This document shows positions 44,226 through 54,839 of a DNA stretch of 64,000 nucleotides, piece after piece. The stretch lies in contig CM060734.1 in the NCBI GenBank assembly GCA_030704615.1, positions 21,452,001 through 21,516,000 of the forward strand, written 5' to 3'. The translations under genes were made by a program, and so were the position numbers. Each line of letters starts with the position of its first letter. The first letter of the stretch is position 1. Source of the DNA: Takakia lepidozioides. Its lineage: Eukaryota; Streptophyta; Takakiopsida; Takakiales; Takakiaceae. Below the pieces are notes generated by a model. It saw only the letters and a list, made by a program, of their open reading frames with translations. It made no database searches and had not been told where the DNA came from.

Positions 44226-44245
44226 CCCCCCCCCCCCCCTCTTTT
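44226..44245 (-). other. Polypurine tract of element C
   Basis: Minus strand AAAAGA followed by 14 G, six bases before the LTR start. Such tracts prime plus-strand DNA synthesis and confirm the LTR edge and element direction. Confidence 0.85.
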
Positions 44246-44268
44246 GAAATTGTGTCCGCACAATTTCG

Positions 44269-45174
44269 TCAGTTCCTGTACTTGTTGTATCTCTTGGGGA
44301 TGTAAGGTGGTGGCATGCCTGTCTGCGAGGTAGGAAGTGCGTCCCAGGATTGTCGTGGTGGCAGCTTCTTGTTCCTGTTATCGTCACTGTCTGGTTGCTC
44401 CTCTGGTTCGTGAGTAGGCCAGCTTTCTTCATCAGGGTGTTCTGCTATCCCGTCCCCACGTACCATATCGATTTTGTTGGTCAAGGTTTTGCGGTAGGTT
44501 TGCAGCTCCTCCTTGGTCCAGGGTATAATGTGTTTTGTTGCCCTGCTGCCCATTAACCAGTTAACAGCTTGGACCCCTGTTTCTCTGAAAGGGTTGTCTC
44601 TGTCCAATACCAATGGTGAAAAGTGGTCCTTCACCTGGCGCCATGCTTCAGCATACAGTGGCCTATTCATATATGTTGAAGTGCCTATGACTCTCTCTGG
44701 TGGCTGGAATTCGGGTAATTCCCAGTGAGTATCTTTTTCAATACTCTCATAGCGCTGCCAGCTTCCCCTCATTGTCACAAACATGTGGTACAAGTAACTG
44801 CCAATATAAAAACTTGGGCATCCCATCACAATGGTTATTGCCGGGGTAGGATTAATCTTCAATTGCCCCACTGCCCACATGTAAGCTACCAGCTCCTTGT
44901 ATTCCATAGGAGTTTGGCGCCAGAATTCAACCAATTCTGCCCCTGACCATGTCTCCTCCTTAGCCAGTGGTCTCATCCTATATCTTAGAGGAATAAGAGT
45001 TTGATTGAGCAGATGCAATTGACCCAATGATTTGCAGGGAGTTAAGGTTTTGAAAACCTTCTCCAGTATTTCTGGGATTTGGTGGGCTGGTACTACCATC
45101 ATTTTAAAGTATTCCTCTGAATACTTTAACCACTCCCCATCCTGCTTGCATGGCATGATTTGGAAATCATCCAC
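44269..45174 (-). CDS. Second accessory ORF after integrase in element C
   Basis: 301 open codons, minus strand, ending 49 bp before the 3' LTR. Recognisable features: MVVPAHQIPEILEKVFKTL, PLRYRMRPLAKEETWSGAELVEFW, a hydrophobic segment (TIVMGCPSFYIGSYLYHMFV) too interrupted to be a sure membrane helix, W-rich middle, and a hydrophilic Pro/Asp/Lys tail. No named domain was recognised. Extra ORFs between integrase and 3' LTR occur in Athila/Tat-type plant elements, where some are called env-like; I see no signal peptide or cysteine pattern of a glycoprotein. It probably belongs to the same protein as the ORFs upstream. Confidence 0.6.
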   Translation of the reverse strand: MDDFQIMPCKQDGEWLKYSEEYFKMMVVPAHQIPEILEKVFKTLTPCKSLGQLHLLNQTLIPLRYRMRPLAKEETWSGAELVEFWRQTPMEYKELVAYMWAVGQLKINPTPAITIVMGCPSFYIGSYLYHMFVTMRGSWQRYESIEKDTHWELPEFQPPERVIGTSTYMNRPLYAEAWRQVKDHFSPLVLDRDNPFRETGVQAVNWLMGSRATKHIIPWTKEELQTYRKTLTNKIDMVRGDGIAEHPDEESWPTHEPEEQPDSDDNRNKKLPPRQSWDALPTSQTGMPPPYIPKRYNKYRN

Positions 45175-45312
45175 TGCTACTGAAGTTGATGCTACCAGGA
45201 CACTTGGTAGTGTTATAGGGTTTACCTCTTGAGTAGATGGCCCTACTATGGCCTATACCAGTGTCTGTTGGCTTGGTGGTGGTTGTGTTGGTGGTGGTGT
45301 TGTTGTTGTTGA

Positions 45313-47291
45313 TTATATTGGTGTCTCTCGTTCGTGATCTTGCTCCTCTTGATCCTCTTCGTCCATGAGTTCCTCTTGTTCTGGAATTGGTGGCAGGAAC
45401 TCCTCATGAATGTCTGTCACCAATTTTGCCAACTGGCACTTCATCTGCCTCACCATTGCCCTGTTGAGTTTCTTCATCTCCAATTTACTCCCTTCATTCA
45501 ACCAGACTCTGGCTTAGGCTGCGTCTGCTGCATCCAACTCTGCTTGCAGTGTCAGCTTCTCCAGCTGCTGCTTCCATTCTTGTTCATTGCCCATGGCAAT
45601 GTCTCTTTCTGTGGTGGCGGTAAACAGCCTGCTCTCAGCATTCTCCCTTTGCTTCAGCAGTGTAGTGTTGTTGTTGAGCCACTTAGTTCCCTGATCTCTG
45701 GCAGTCCTCAGTTGCCCCTTGAGTGTCTCTACCTGCTGCTTTAATGTTTGCACCTTGCCCTGTGAGTGTTTCCACCTCTGTCTCTGTTTTCCGAGATCTC
45801 TCTCGCTCTGCATCGAGGTCGGCTTGGACATGGCGTGTTTTGTCTCTCTGTCTTTCCCACTTTTGCTCCCACTCATCTCTGCGTTGTGCCAATGTGTTGT
45901 ATTGGCGGACTAAGGTCGACTTTTGATCTTCTAATGCTGCAATTGTAACCTCATGGTTACATACTGTTCTTGCAGTGGCCAATTCCCTCTGGTGCTTCTC
46001 TTTGATGTGGTCTAAGATCATGTTCAGGTTTTTCGGGCTGATGTAATCCTTGGCCATGTCCATACAAACTGTCAGTTGCCCCAATGCTTGTATTGCCTGC
46101 AAAATGACATTTTGTGGTGCTTCCTCCAACCCTGTGTCCCATGCTGTTGTATCTAAAACTTGTTGTGCTAGTAGTAATTCCAAATTGGAATTTCTGTCTT
46201 GCTGCTGCTCACTCGGTGCCTCTTGCACCATCTGCTTTTGCTGCTGATCGGGTGCCTGTTGCACTATCTGCTGTTGCTGCTGGTCGGATGCTTGTTGCAC
46301 TATCTGCTGTTGCTGCGCCACTATGTCTCCCTCCTCTGATTGCGTGGCCTCTATGTGTACTGCTTGCTGTGCTTCGGTGTTGCCATGGCTAATTTCCATG
46401 GGCGTTGCTTTGTTGGTCTGTGGTTTGTTCCCTCCTTCTGGCTGTTGATTCTCCCCTTCTCTCTGTACTGGGGAATCAGCCGTCGAGTTGATGATGTCCT
46501 CTGCTGCTGCACTTGTGGTTGCTTCGTTGATCCGGGCTCTCTTTGCAAGTCCGCCCTCTTCTTCTTCCTGACATGTTGCCGTCTCACTTCCTTCTTCCTC
46601 CATTGTGTCTACCCGTTGCATGATTCCCAACGTTGCTTGCTCTTCAGCTGTTAGGTGTACAGTGTGTCGAATCATCTGGAGTAACAATGGAGTTGCCATG
46701 GTAACAGTCGCTTCCTTCTTCTTCTTTGTCAACTTGGTCAGTTCTTGAGTTAACTTCTTCAATAAGAAGCTTGCCCAATTCACGATTTGCCCATTGAAGC
46801 AAATCAACACTTGGTCGATTAGCTCCTTGGTACAGTAGCTATGGTTTTGCCTGAGGCAAAGCAATGTGCTAAGTAATGGGGCTATCTTCCTGAAGCCATG
46901 GTTTTTGTTGTGGCTGCATGTGTAGCCTTCATCTGCTTGGTTGAGATTCTCAAACAAATATGCAAGTACAAACCTTGGAGGTTTGCCGGTGTGCGGTGGT
47001 ACGTCCAGACTGGGAAGGTAAAAATACTTCCGCCAAGTACTTCTCTGTCAGCAGGATGTGCGTGTCGTGGACATTTGTGCTCCGAGTGCTGGTGTTGTAA
47101 TTCTCCAAGAACTCCCTGCATAGCTCGTCGTGCTTCAGGTTCCAGTCCAGCATGGTGATGAAGTATCGCAGGCCAAGACTGTCCAACGTCTCCTGTGTCT
47201 TTGTGTCTTGCTCAATCTTCCGCAACGCTGGGCTGATTTTGAAATTGACTTGCGCATAAGAACTTGGTGCCTTCCGCTTGGTGCCTGCCAT
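45313..47291 (-). pseudogene. First accessory ORF after integrase in element C (coiled coil, broken)
   Basis: Starts at the ATG at 47291 (MAGTKRKAPSSY) with YFITMLDWNLKHDELCREF and ILLTEKYLAEVF, a style seen in second ORFs of plant Ty3/gypsy elements; it shifts frame at about 46950. The 424-codon frame 46957-45683 has LLKKLTQELTKLTKKKKE, a Gln-rich stretch (QQQQ repeats) and a long heptad-type coiled coil rich in R, E and Q. Further pieces (45876-45514, 45501-45313) continue it. A structural, self-associating protein is inferred. Frameshifts show decay in this copy. Confidence 0.55.
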
Positions 47292-47743
47292 TTCTCTTAG
47301 TCTCTTGGAGCACCAATTCCTGTATCACAAGAAGTATGAAGCACACTGGAAGTTGTGTATACAGCAATTTCCAGTTTGCGGAAGAGAAGGTGAGGATTTC
47401 GCTCCTGGGTTTAAGTAGGGGTTCCTCTCTGTAGGTTTCTCCTCTAACTTCTCTCGAGGTTCTCGTGGAGGTAATTCTGTCCTGCTGGTTGCCTAGGTTT
47501 AAAGCGTAGTTAGCTTTAATTGCTGGGCCCAGGCTTACCAAGAAGCATTTAGCCTCAGGTAACGGTTTTGAGAAAACTTCATCCCTTTTGTGCTTGATTT
47601 TCTTCCGTTGGTTTTTTCTTCGTGATTTGTTTTGTTTAAAACTGATGGTCGTTGATGATTGTCCAGTTTCGGTCAGTTTATGTTCATCCCTCTGAGTTGT
47701 GGTCATCCACTTTGGTATGTGGTCCGTTTTTAGATGGGCGGCG
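47292..47743. other. Spacer between integrase and accessory ORFs
   Basis: A minus frame (47769-47212) spans it but overlaps both neighbours and is very Lys/Arg-rich without a motif. I treat it as untranslated spacer. Confidence 0.35.
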
Positions 47744-48392
47744 TTAATCATGTATAAGGGCTTTGTCATGTATTCCTTGGTAGCCTTTTAACTTGTTAAT
47801 ATTAATTCGTCCCACGAATTCTTGTTCCAAGGTTTGCAAATCAACAGTTCCATTGTCATGTACCCTTTTGATTTGAAATGGTCCCATCCATGGCATTTTC
47901 AATTTTCCGCCCAGTTTGATCTTCTTGATTTTTGGTAACCATAATACAATATCCCCGTCCTGGAAAGATTTCTCTTTCCCTTCGGATATTCTTTTCCTTT
48001 GTTGTTCTTGGATCCGTGCCATATTATCTGCAGCATCTGCTCGAACTTCTTCCAGATGGAATAATTCATATTCCCTGACTTGTAATGATTCTTTTAAGCC
48101 CCATCATTCATGAGTTCCGGTTCGTAGTGTGGGTATTATACATTCAATGGGTAATAGTGCATCTGCTCCATACACCAGTTGAAATGGTGTATGCTTCGTG
48201 GTCACCTTGTATGATGTCCTGAATGCCCATAGTGCTGTGTTCAATTTGGTGTCCCAATCTGTACGATTGGCATTTACTATCTTGGTTAAGATAGTGCATA
48301 ATATTTTGTTGGTAGATTCGGCCTGACTGTTTCCTTGAGGATAGTAAGCAGTACTCTTGTGATGTACAATCATGAACTCTTCCGTCAAGCAT
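47744..48392 (-). pseudogene. Integrase C-terminal half of element C
   Basis: 48388-48104 reads STAYYPQGNSQAESTNKIL (the E of the D-D-E triad) and WAFRTSYKVTTKHTPFQLVYG. 48022-47744 reads RKRISEGKEKSFQDGDIVLW and MPWMGPFQIKRVHDNGTVDL, the GPF/Y module. Two frameshifts separate these from each other and from the first half at 48423. Confidence 0.75.
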
Positions 48393-48422
48393 TTTATAGC
48401 ATCATTTTATGAAGTGTGATCC

Positions 48423-49616
48423 CTAATCACTGACGAATTCCAGTGGGCAACCAAATCGTGTGATGATGTTTTCATATAAGAATTTGGCTGTTGATCTGGA
48501 AGTGTTGTCTCTTAGTGCCTTGGCCTCTACCCATTTGGTAGTGTAGTCAGTGGCTGTGAGGATGTATTGGTTTTGTGTGTACCTTGCTGGAGGTTTAATG
48601 GGTCCCATGAAGTATAGCCCCCAGCGCTGAAATGGTTCTGTTGGTAGTATTGGGTGCAGAGTCCCCTTCCCCGTTCGTTCTACTGGTCCCATCCTCTGGC
48701 AGACATCACACTGTTGACAGTGTTCATAAGTATCTCCAAATATAGTAGGCCACCTATAGCCTGCTAGTAATATTTTCTTTGCTGTCAGGTCCAAACTGAA
48801 GTGTCCACTTGCAATTCCTTCGTGTAGTTCTTGCATTACTGTTTTGGCTTGGTCTTTGTTTATACATCTTCTCATTATGGAGTCAATTCCTCTTTTGTAC
48901 AGAATCCCTTTGATTAATGTGTATGGCTTGCTTTTCATTGAAAGCTTCCTCTTGTCATCTTTGGTGTAACCTTCAGGAAATTTCCCTGTGTTCAGATAGT
49001 ATTTGATTGGCCATTGCCAATCATCATGATCTTGATCCTGAATATCTTCTGATTCTTCTTTGGTGACTATATAAGCTCCAATACTGATATTGGCCAATTC
49101 TTGATTGTTTGTTTCTTTGTTTTCCTTGTCATATTCTTCTTCTGGATCTGGCTCTTCTTCAATAATAAGTCCTTCATCAAGAGGTTCATCTTCATCGGAT
49201 GAATCTTCTTCTTCATCCGTGTCGTCCATAAGTTTGAGAGCATCTGGAAGGTCATAGTCTCCTTGAAACATTCCCAAAGCATTTATAGGATCTGTCTCTT
49301 CATCTGGTGCTTCTGGTTGAACAACAAACAGAAATGCATCGGGAAGTTGATCCTCTACCCCCGTGGCTGGTTCTCCTGTAGTAATCCTTGACAGATGATC
49401 TGCTGTAACATGTAATCTCCCTGGTTTATGAACAACTTCAAAGTCATACTCATGAAGAAGTAATAACCATCGAGCAACCCTGCCACTAGCTAGTGGTTGA
49501 TTTGCTAGATGAACTAGAGCCTGATGATCAACAATAAAGCGATTGCCAAGTAAATAATGCCGAAATTTTTGAACAGCATAAATCATTGCCAATGCTTCCC
49601 TTTCTGTGGTGCTATA
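48423..49616 (-). pseudogene. RNase H and integrase N-terminal half of element C
   Basis: The frame begins YSTTEREALAMIYAVQKFRHYLLG at the LTR D junction, then VDHQALVHL, VARWLLLLHEYDFEVVHKPG and TADHLSRI: the second half of RNase H. A long acidic spacer follows. Integrase has an HHCC finger (HEGIASGHFS ... CQQCDVC). The first catalytic position reads GLYFMGPIK, with Tyr where Asp is expected (GLDFMGP), so integrase is inactive in this copy. RNase H is cut by LTR D. Confidence 0.8.
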
Positions 49617-50558
49617 TGTTAGAAGGCTGCTTGGGACTTAGACACTTTTACGGGATCTGTGGGGTACCCTTAATTTTTGCACAGACTGAGACCAACAGGA
49701 GCCTTAGGGGTGACAGCAGCGCACTTTAGGTGGGGGTTACACAGTCCGTCACAGCCAACACAGCCCGACACAGCCAGACACAGTCGTCACAGCCAATCAC
49801 AGCCCGACACAGCCCGTCACAGCTCGACACAGCCGCCACAGCTTCGCACAGCCCTACACAGCCCGACACAACCAGTCACAGTCCGCCACAGCCTTACACA
49901 GCCAGTCACAGCTTCGCACTGCTGGGGAACAGTTATCAATAGCAGGGAACGACTGTGAGGGAACGACATCTGCAAAAAGAACGTGTACTACAGGGATGAC
50001 GGTTAGTTAGGAAAGCGGTTAGAACAGCTTGTAGGGGGATAAAGTCAAGAAGGGGGACTTCTGGGGGGACTTCTGAAAGGACTTCGGGGAAGAGGATCAC
50101 GACTTGGAAATGAAGCGGAGAGCGGATCTTTGAGCGGAAAGAGGGTGAGCACGGAGTAGGAGGAGAACGATATGTTGATACTTGCTGAATGCAAGAAGTA
50201 GAGTTGTAATGTAGAGCAGAATAGAGACACCATGGCTTCAGCTTGATACTTGATAGATATTAATCTGATACATACTTCATACTCACACTGTGTAGAGAGA
50301 CCTGAGTGAAGCTGTGGAATGAATGGATGGAACTTGATAGATTTCTGAAGCAAACTGATACTTAATTGCAGATAGTAAGGTAACTCGTTAACATGAATGC
50401 GGGAAGGAGTACAAATAGGAAACACCCCCATGATACACTAGCTGTAGGTCATGACTGATTGTTCTGAGCGGGCTGAGTGCTTAGAGATTTCCAACTCTTC
50501 TATCTTGGAGTTCCCACCTCGGATAGCGAAGGGATGGGTGAGTAAAAGCCGCGCGACA
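49617..50558 (+). repeat. LTR D (family B/D), plus orientation, inserted in element C
   Basis: 942 bp from TGTTAGAAGG to GCGCGACA, followed by a PBS at 50561. Left border falls within the RNase H codons of element C. A minisatellite of CACAGCCCGA units fills 49741-49920. Confidence 0.85.
49741..49920. repeat. CACAGCC(CGA) minisatellite in LTR D
   Basis: About 17 units of ~10 bp (CACAGCCCGA, CACAGCCAGT and variants). Same repeat type as 33440-33660 in reverse complement. Confidence 0.85.
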
Positions 50559-50560
50559 TT

Positions 50561-50577
50561 TGGCGACCATACTGGGG
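50561..50577 (+). other. Primer-binding site after LTR D
   Basis: TGGCGACCATACTGGGG, two bases after the LTR, identical to the PBS of element A. No internal sequence of a plus-strand element follows; it is joined to gag of element E. Confidence 0.7.
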
Positions 50578-50579
50578 AA

Positions 50580-51671
50580 CTGGGTCATGAACAATTGTCG
50601 GGGATTCGTACACTTCTTGGACATGTGCCCGGGCTCCCCGCAATTAAAGCACACTCCATCGAAGGTCGCCTTCTGTCCGCCATAAGCCGCCGCACCTGGT
50701 TTCCTTTTCGGGGCACCGGATGTCGTCTTGACGTGTGAGGGCCATCCCTTCGATTTCCATGTGCCATTGTCGCCGCGTGGCCTATCCCACTTCTTTTCCG
50801 GTCGAAAGGAGTCACCTTCCCGCCGGACGTTCTTGTGGTTCAGCTCCGTACAGCCTTGTCTTTCGCCCCTAGGGACATCCGAGAAACATTCAGCCCTTTC
50901 AATTGCCTCGTTCAAAGTCTTAGGTGGCTTCTCCTCCAACTTCCGTCTGGCCCATGGGACCAGTCCCGCCACAAAGTTGAAGACCATTTCTGGTTCTGCC
51001 ATGTCCGCAACTTCGAGCAACAGCACATTGAAAGCCTGAACATATCCCCGAATGTCATCCGTTTGCTTCAAATTCCTCATCTTGTCCCGGGCGAGCCAGG
51101 ACGCGTTGAGGGGCACAAACTGTCTCTTCATGAGTTCCTTGAACCCACTCTAGTTCAAGGTCTCCGGGTTTGGTCCTCAGTTGTGAAGGAATTTCTGCCA
51201 CCATTGTTGAGCATAGCCCCTCAAATAGGTGGGAGCCACTTCCACCCGATCCTCGTCATCCAACTTGGCCACCCGGAAGTACTGCTCTAGCTCCAAGAGC
51301 CAGGTGTTGAGTACCTTCCGATTTCGGACGCCCTCGAAGGTGCCGGGTTCCTTAGGCTTCACCTTAAACTTTGCCTTAGTGGAAGTGACATTAGTCGCCT
51401 TCAACACGTCTTTCAACGTCCCACCAAACTGCGCCAACAACCCTTCCCAAAAGACTGCTGGCATGGGAGGCATCTGTTGGTCTGTCGGAGCTCTCAGGGA
51501 TTCCTCGGGCTCCGACTCCTCAGATTCCTCCCGTCCTTGAGCGGCCTCGCTTCCAAAGGCATGCATCGCTTCCTCAAATGGCCGCTTTGGTGACACGTCG
51601 CCCCCATCGGGCTCACCAGGATCATCATCTTTCGGGCCGTTCCGCTTTCGCTTTGGCTTGCCCGACCCCAT
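50580..51671 (-). pseudogene. Gag of element E
   Basis: From ATG at 51671 (MGSGKPKRKRNGPK) an acidic N-terminus leads to TFEGVRNRKVLNTWLLELEQ, YFRVAKLDDEDRVEVAPTYL and RGYAQQWWQKF. In-frame TGA and TAG codons follow at about 51177 and 51144. The same frame then continues with FVPLNASWLARDKMRNLKQ, VQAFNVLLLEVADM, WARRKLEEKPPKTLNEAIERA and the zinc knuckle CFNCGEPGHMSKKC. It is a chromovirus-style gag. It ends in the PBS/LTR D junction, so Pol is missing. Both nonsense codons fit single transitions. Confidence 0.8.
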
Positions 51672-51712
51672 GATGAGGCCGATCCCAAGGACAATCGCAT
51701 ACTGAACTCTAA

Positions 51713-51724
51713 GCTCTGATACCA
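51713..51724 (-). other. Primer-binding site of element E (initiator Met tRNA type)
   Basis: Minus strand TGGTATCAGAGC, two bases after the LTR. This is the standard plant PBS complementary to the 3' end of initiator tRNA-Met. Confidence 0.9.
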
Positions 51725-51726
51725 AG

Positions 51727-52452
51727 TGTCGCGCACCTCACTTCGGTAAGCTCCCCTTCAAGTCATAGTTACTCGCTTGATGCGCGCGCCTAACTCCCAC
51801 ACTGGCCACCGGGCCAACTCGGAGCTTCGGCTGCTCACCGGGGCATAACGGTCCCCCTTTACTCCTCCACTAGACCCTCTCCCAATTTGGGCCTAGTGGA
51901 AATTCCCTTTGGTCGATGGCAGTCCGGAATAGCTCCCCACACCTTGGTCGCTTTCCGGCTCGCACGCTTACTCACTAGTTTTTGGACACCAACGGGCTTG
52001 CACCGTTCTCGGGGTTACTACTCCCTATATATACTTCTGCGACTGTCCGTGGGGGTTTCACAAACAACACCACCATTTTATGGCGAACCTCCACGAAAAC
52101 CCTTGATTCCCGGTGATGAGTCGCGGTGAGTCTTGGCCCACCCACCACGGTCCCCTTGGACTGTGATGAGTCCCAAGACTCCCCACGACTCCCACCACAA
52201 GGTCTCCGCCCCCATGGTGAGTCCTATGCCACCCCCACTAAGTCCCACTAAGCTACCACCACCCCTTGTGGAGCCACCCCCACCGCAACCCGGTGTGCGG
52301 GGCTCCACCTAGTGAGTGCCTCCGCCTCCTCGAGTGCTTTGGGCACTCGAGGTTGCTTCAGCCCCCCGTACCTATTGTTGCCACCGCCCCCCACCACAGG
52401 GGCAGCCCCTCTGTGACCCGACCCCCTGCCCTCAAGGCAAAGGGCCGCGACA
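51727..52452 (-). repeat. 5' LTR of element E (E4)
   Basis: 726 bp, minus sense TGTCGCGGCC ... GCGCGACA, alignable with E1 and E3. Contains a TATATATA box near 52024-52032. Right flank is CTGGT inside the dUTPase element. Confidence 0.9.
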
Positions 52453-52459
52453 CTGGTTG

Positions 52460-53316
52460 TACCATGTCTACTATCCCACTCAGCACAATCATGATTCTGG
52501 ATTAAAGATAGGTTCTGCCAAGGGTCTTGAGGTTACTATTGCTGATGGCACGGCGTATGTGCCTATGGGGTTGGTCACTCTGCCCATTCGTGTCAGTGGA
52601 AAAAATGTTGTGCTAACTTGTATTGTCACCATGGGGGAGCAGATGTTGCTTGGCCTTGATTGGATGAAGGGTGCATAGGCCAGCCTAGACATCATGAACA
52701 ATATCATGTGGTTACACAATGGGGAAGGTCAGCCTTACAAAGTAAGTCTGAACAATGTCACCCTTGCTGCTGGCACCTCCATGGCCAACTATTCTCGATT
52801 GAAGCTTGAAGTTGACCAGATGAGGGAGAACGTGGGCCTGCATTACAATTGGGCCAGGTTTAGTCAATTCTTAGCCCAGAGGGTTGTCTCTATCAATGGC
52901 AGTTTCCATCCCCTGGTAAGAAGGCTGGTCCTCCTCTATCTGTGGCAAAAAACACCATGCTTGTTCGTTCTCCCATTGACTTTATCATTCCTGCTTTTTC
53001 CCAACGTTTGGTACCTTCTGGACTGGCTTTTGCTTGCCCACAAGGTCATGAAGGATGGAGAAAACTTACATTGCAAAAGCACTGCCTTATTGCATCTGGT
53101 GTCCTTGATAGAGGTTTCAAGGGACAGGTCAGATTGCTGGTGGCTAACCCTGAGCGCATCAATATCATTATTAGGAAGGGCCAAGTCCTAGCTAGACTAA
53201 TTGCCTTACCCTTGTCTGAATTGGCCTTTGTTCAGAAGGGCCTCAGCTTTCATGATATTGGCTTGGTGGATTCCCCCATTGATCAGCTGCAGGCCTTTGC
53301 TGCACATAAGCACTAG
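52460..53316 (+). pseudogene. Retropepsin-dUTPase fusion, copy 2 (dUTPase nearly complete)
   Basis: The DTG active site is lost at the LTR E4 border; the remainder of the protease reads LVTLPIRVSGKNVV and MLLGLDWMKG, then TAG at 52676. A linker follows in shifted frame. From 52942 one frame encodes SPIDFIIPAFSQRLVPSGLA (dUTPase N-terminal strands), LTLQKH where RSG is expected (motif 2), ASGVLDRGFKGQVRLLVAN (motif 3, GVID-x-x-Y/F-x-G) and IRKGQVLARLIALP (motif 4, G-x-x-x-AQL). The Gly-rich motif 5 is absent. The altered motif 2 and missing motif 5 make catalysis uncertain. Viral trimeric dUTPases fused to protease occur in some retroviruses; function here is inferred. Confidence 0.65.
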
Positions 53317-54839
53317 AAGAAAAAACGGGTTTTTCCACAGCTTTTTCCACACTTTTTGCTATGGAATGTGCCCAGTCCACACCTGCCGTGGGTGTAAGGA
53401 ACAACTAGTGCTTTCGGACACCCCGTGGACGGCCTGGCTCTCGGATGGCCCTGTGGAAAAATCCATACTGGGTTTTTCCACATGTTGCATGTGGGTGTGA
53501 AAAAAGCCATTCAGTGTGAAATCTGTTTTCACACCTTGTGCAAGTTTCAGGGCCACGTGTGCTTTGGCAAACACCGCCACGTGCATCTGGGGTAACACGT
53601 GTATTTTTGTGAGGACGACACGTGTATGCGTATGAATAGACGAAGTACATTTATGTAGAGATGACATCTGGCATGCATATAGGGGTCTACGCATGGCTTC
53701 ACGATGTGAACCCATAGTGTCGTGGAATCCACATATATGGACACGTGGCGTAATTCTGTAGCAACTCATGGTAGTGGGTGTGGAGTATTCTACTGCCTAT
53801 GCTGTAGCTCATTTCACATAACTGTGGAGGGTACCACAGGCAACCTATGGTTAATTTCACATATCTATGACGACATGGTGACATCATGGTGTGCATAATT
53901 CCACAGGCATCGTGATCAAATAACACAGTGTTTCTCAGCTCATGTGAAAACCATTGGGCGGGGCATTGAACACAGTTGGTGTTGGACATTGCATGTTGGG
54001 AGATTCGAATCTATACAGGTGTTCGGGTAACTGTGAGCGCCATGTGTTTTCTGATTAGAACTCTGGTACTTCTTGATATTTCTTGCGCGTGTGCTGAGTT
54101 ACTCATTCTGTGAGGGAAATGCAGTGTTTTCAACTTATGCACACACTTCAGAATTCAGGATTTTGGATTTCGACTGATTGGATTTGCTGGGCCATCAGCT
54201 CCCCGCCCGTTCATCACGTTGATTCTGGCCATGGTTTGGCTTCTAAGAGCTGTCCATGCCTCTCTTGGTGCGCTCCCTTCCTCCCTCTCCTTTCTCCTGG
54301 AACTCCCTAAATGGCCCCTGGAAGTTTAGGAATAAGTACCCCACAGGGTCTGTGTACTAAAGGATATGTCATAACCGGGGTTCCCGTTTTCCTGCATCCT
54401 GCCGTCTTGATCAATTTCTCTCCTTTGTCTTTATGTCATTTGGGTATCTTATACAGTACCTTCTTCACTATGTTCTGGGGAAAGAAGCTGTAGAGAACAA
54501 TCTCATTGCAAGGGTAACTTCCAGGGGTGTTGGATGGGAATATGCATGGGTTCTGAGGTTGAGTTAATCCTTGTCTGGGGTCCCACTAAAGCATACTTAT
54601 TTAGCAATTCCAGCACCAGAGAACTGGCTGGCATTTGCTCCCTAAGATCTGAGAAGGGGATCAACTGGAATGATTGGTCCTGTTGAGATGATATTTGTCT
54701 GCTTCGGATGCCACACTTCTGGCATGATACCCTTTCATTTTCAGGCACCTGTTCTTGGCAGGATTGTACTCTGTCGAGAAGATTGTTGTCATATACTAAT
54801 GAAGTGAGATGCACTTCAGTGGCTGCAGTTCCATCAACA
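53317..54839. other. Noncoding flank between the dUTPase element and NBS1
   Basis: 53328-53520 holds inverted TTTTTCCACA / TGTGGAAAAA stretches like a decayed inverted-repeat element. 54100-54830 is upstream of the first confident NBS1 exon. An ATG at 54231 followed by GTTTGGCT (M-V-W-L) resembles the start of plant NBS1, but I could not join it to the next exon in phase. Confidence 0.4.

Larger units (their letters stand above)
43348..49616 (-). mobile_element. Ty3/gypsy-like element C (RNase H to 3' LTR, with extra ORFs)
   Basis: Minus-strand order: RNase H, integrase, GPF/Y tail, about 3 kb of further ORFs, polypurine tract (44226-44245), 3' LTR (44220-43348). The 5' part is cut at 49616 by LTR D. 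Its LTR is of the same family as element A. Confidence 0.8.
50481..52452 (-). mobile_element. LTR element E (5' LTR, initiator-Met PBS, gag), truncated
   Basis: Minus-strand LTR 52452-51727, PBS 51724-51713, gag to about 50580. It is inserted in the protease-dUTPase ORF on its right and is cut by LTR D sequence on its left. Confidence 0.75.

Noticed and set aside
44269-45174. Envelope glycoprotein gene
   Set aside because: Position fits an env-like ORF, but there is no signal peptide, no clear transmembrane anchor and no cysteine pattern.
45334-46654. Leu/Cys-rich plus-strand ORFs that look like membrane proteins
   Set aside because: Antisense of the Gln/Glu/Lys-rich coiled-coil ORF of element C; poly-Leu arises from reverse-complemented CAG/CTG codons.
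49677-49958. Pro/Thr/Ser-rich plus-strand ORFs in LTR D
   Set aside because: Translation of the CACAGCC minisatellite; no start context or homology.
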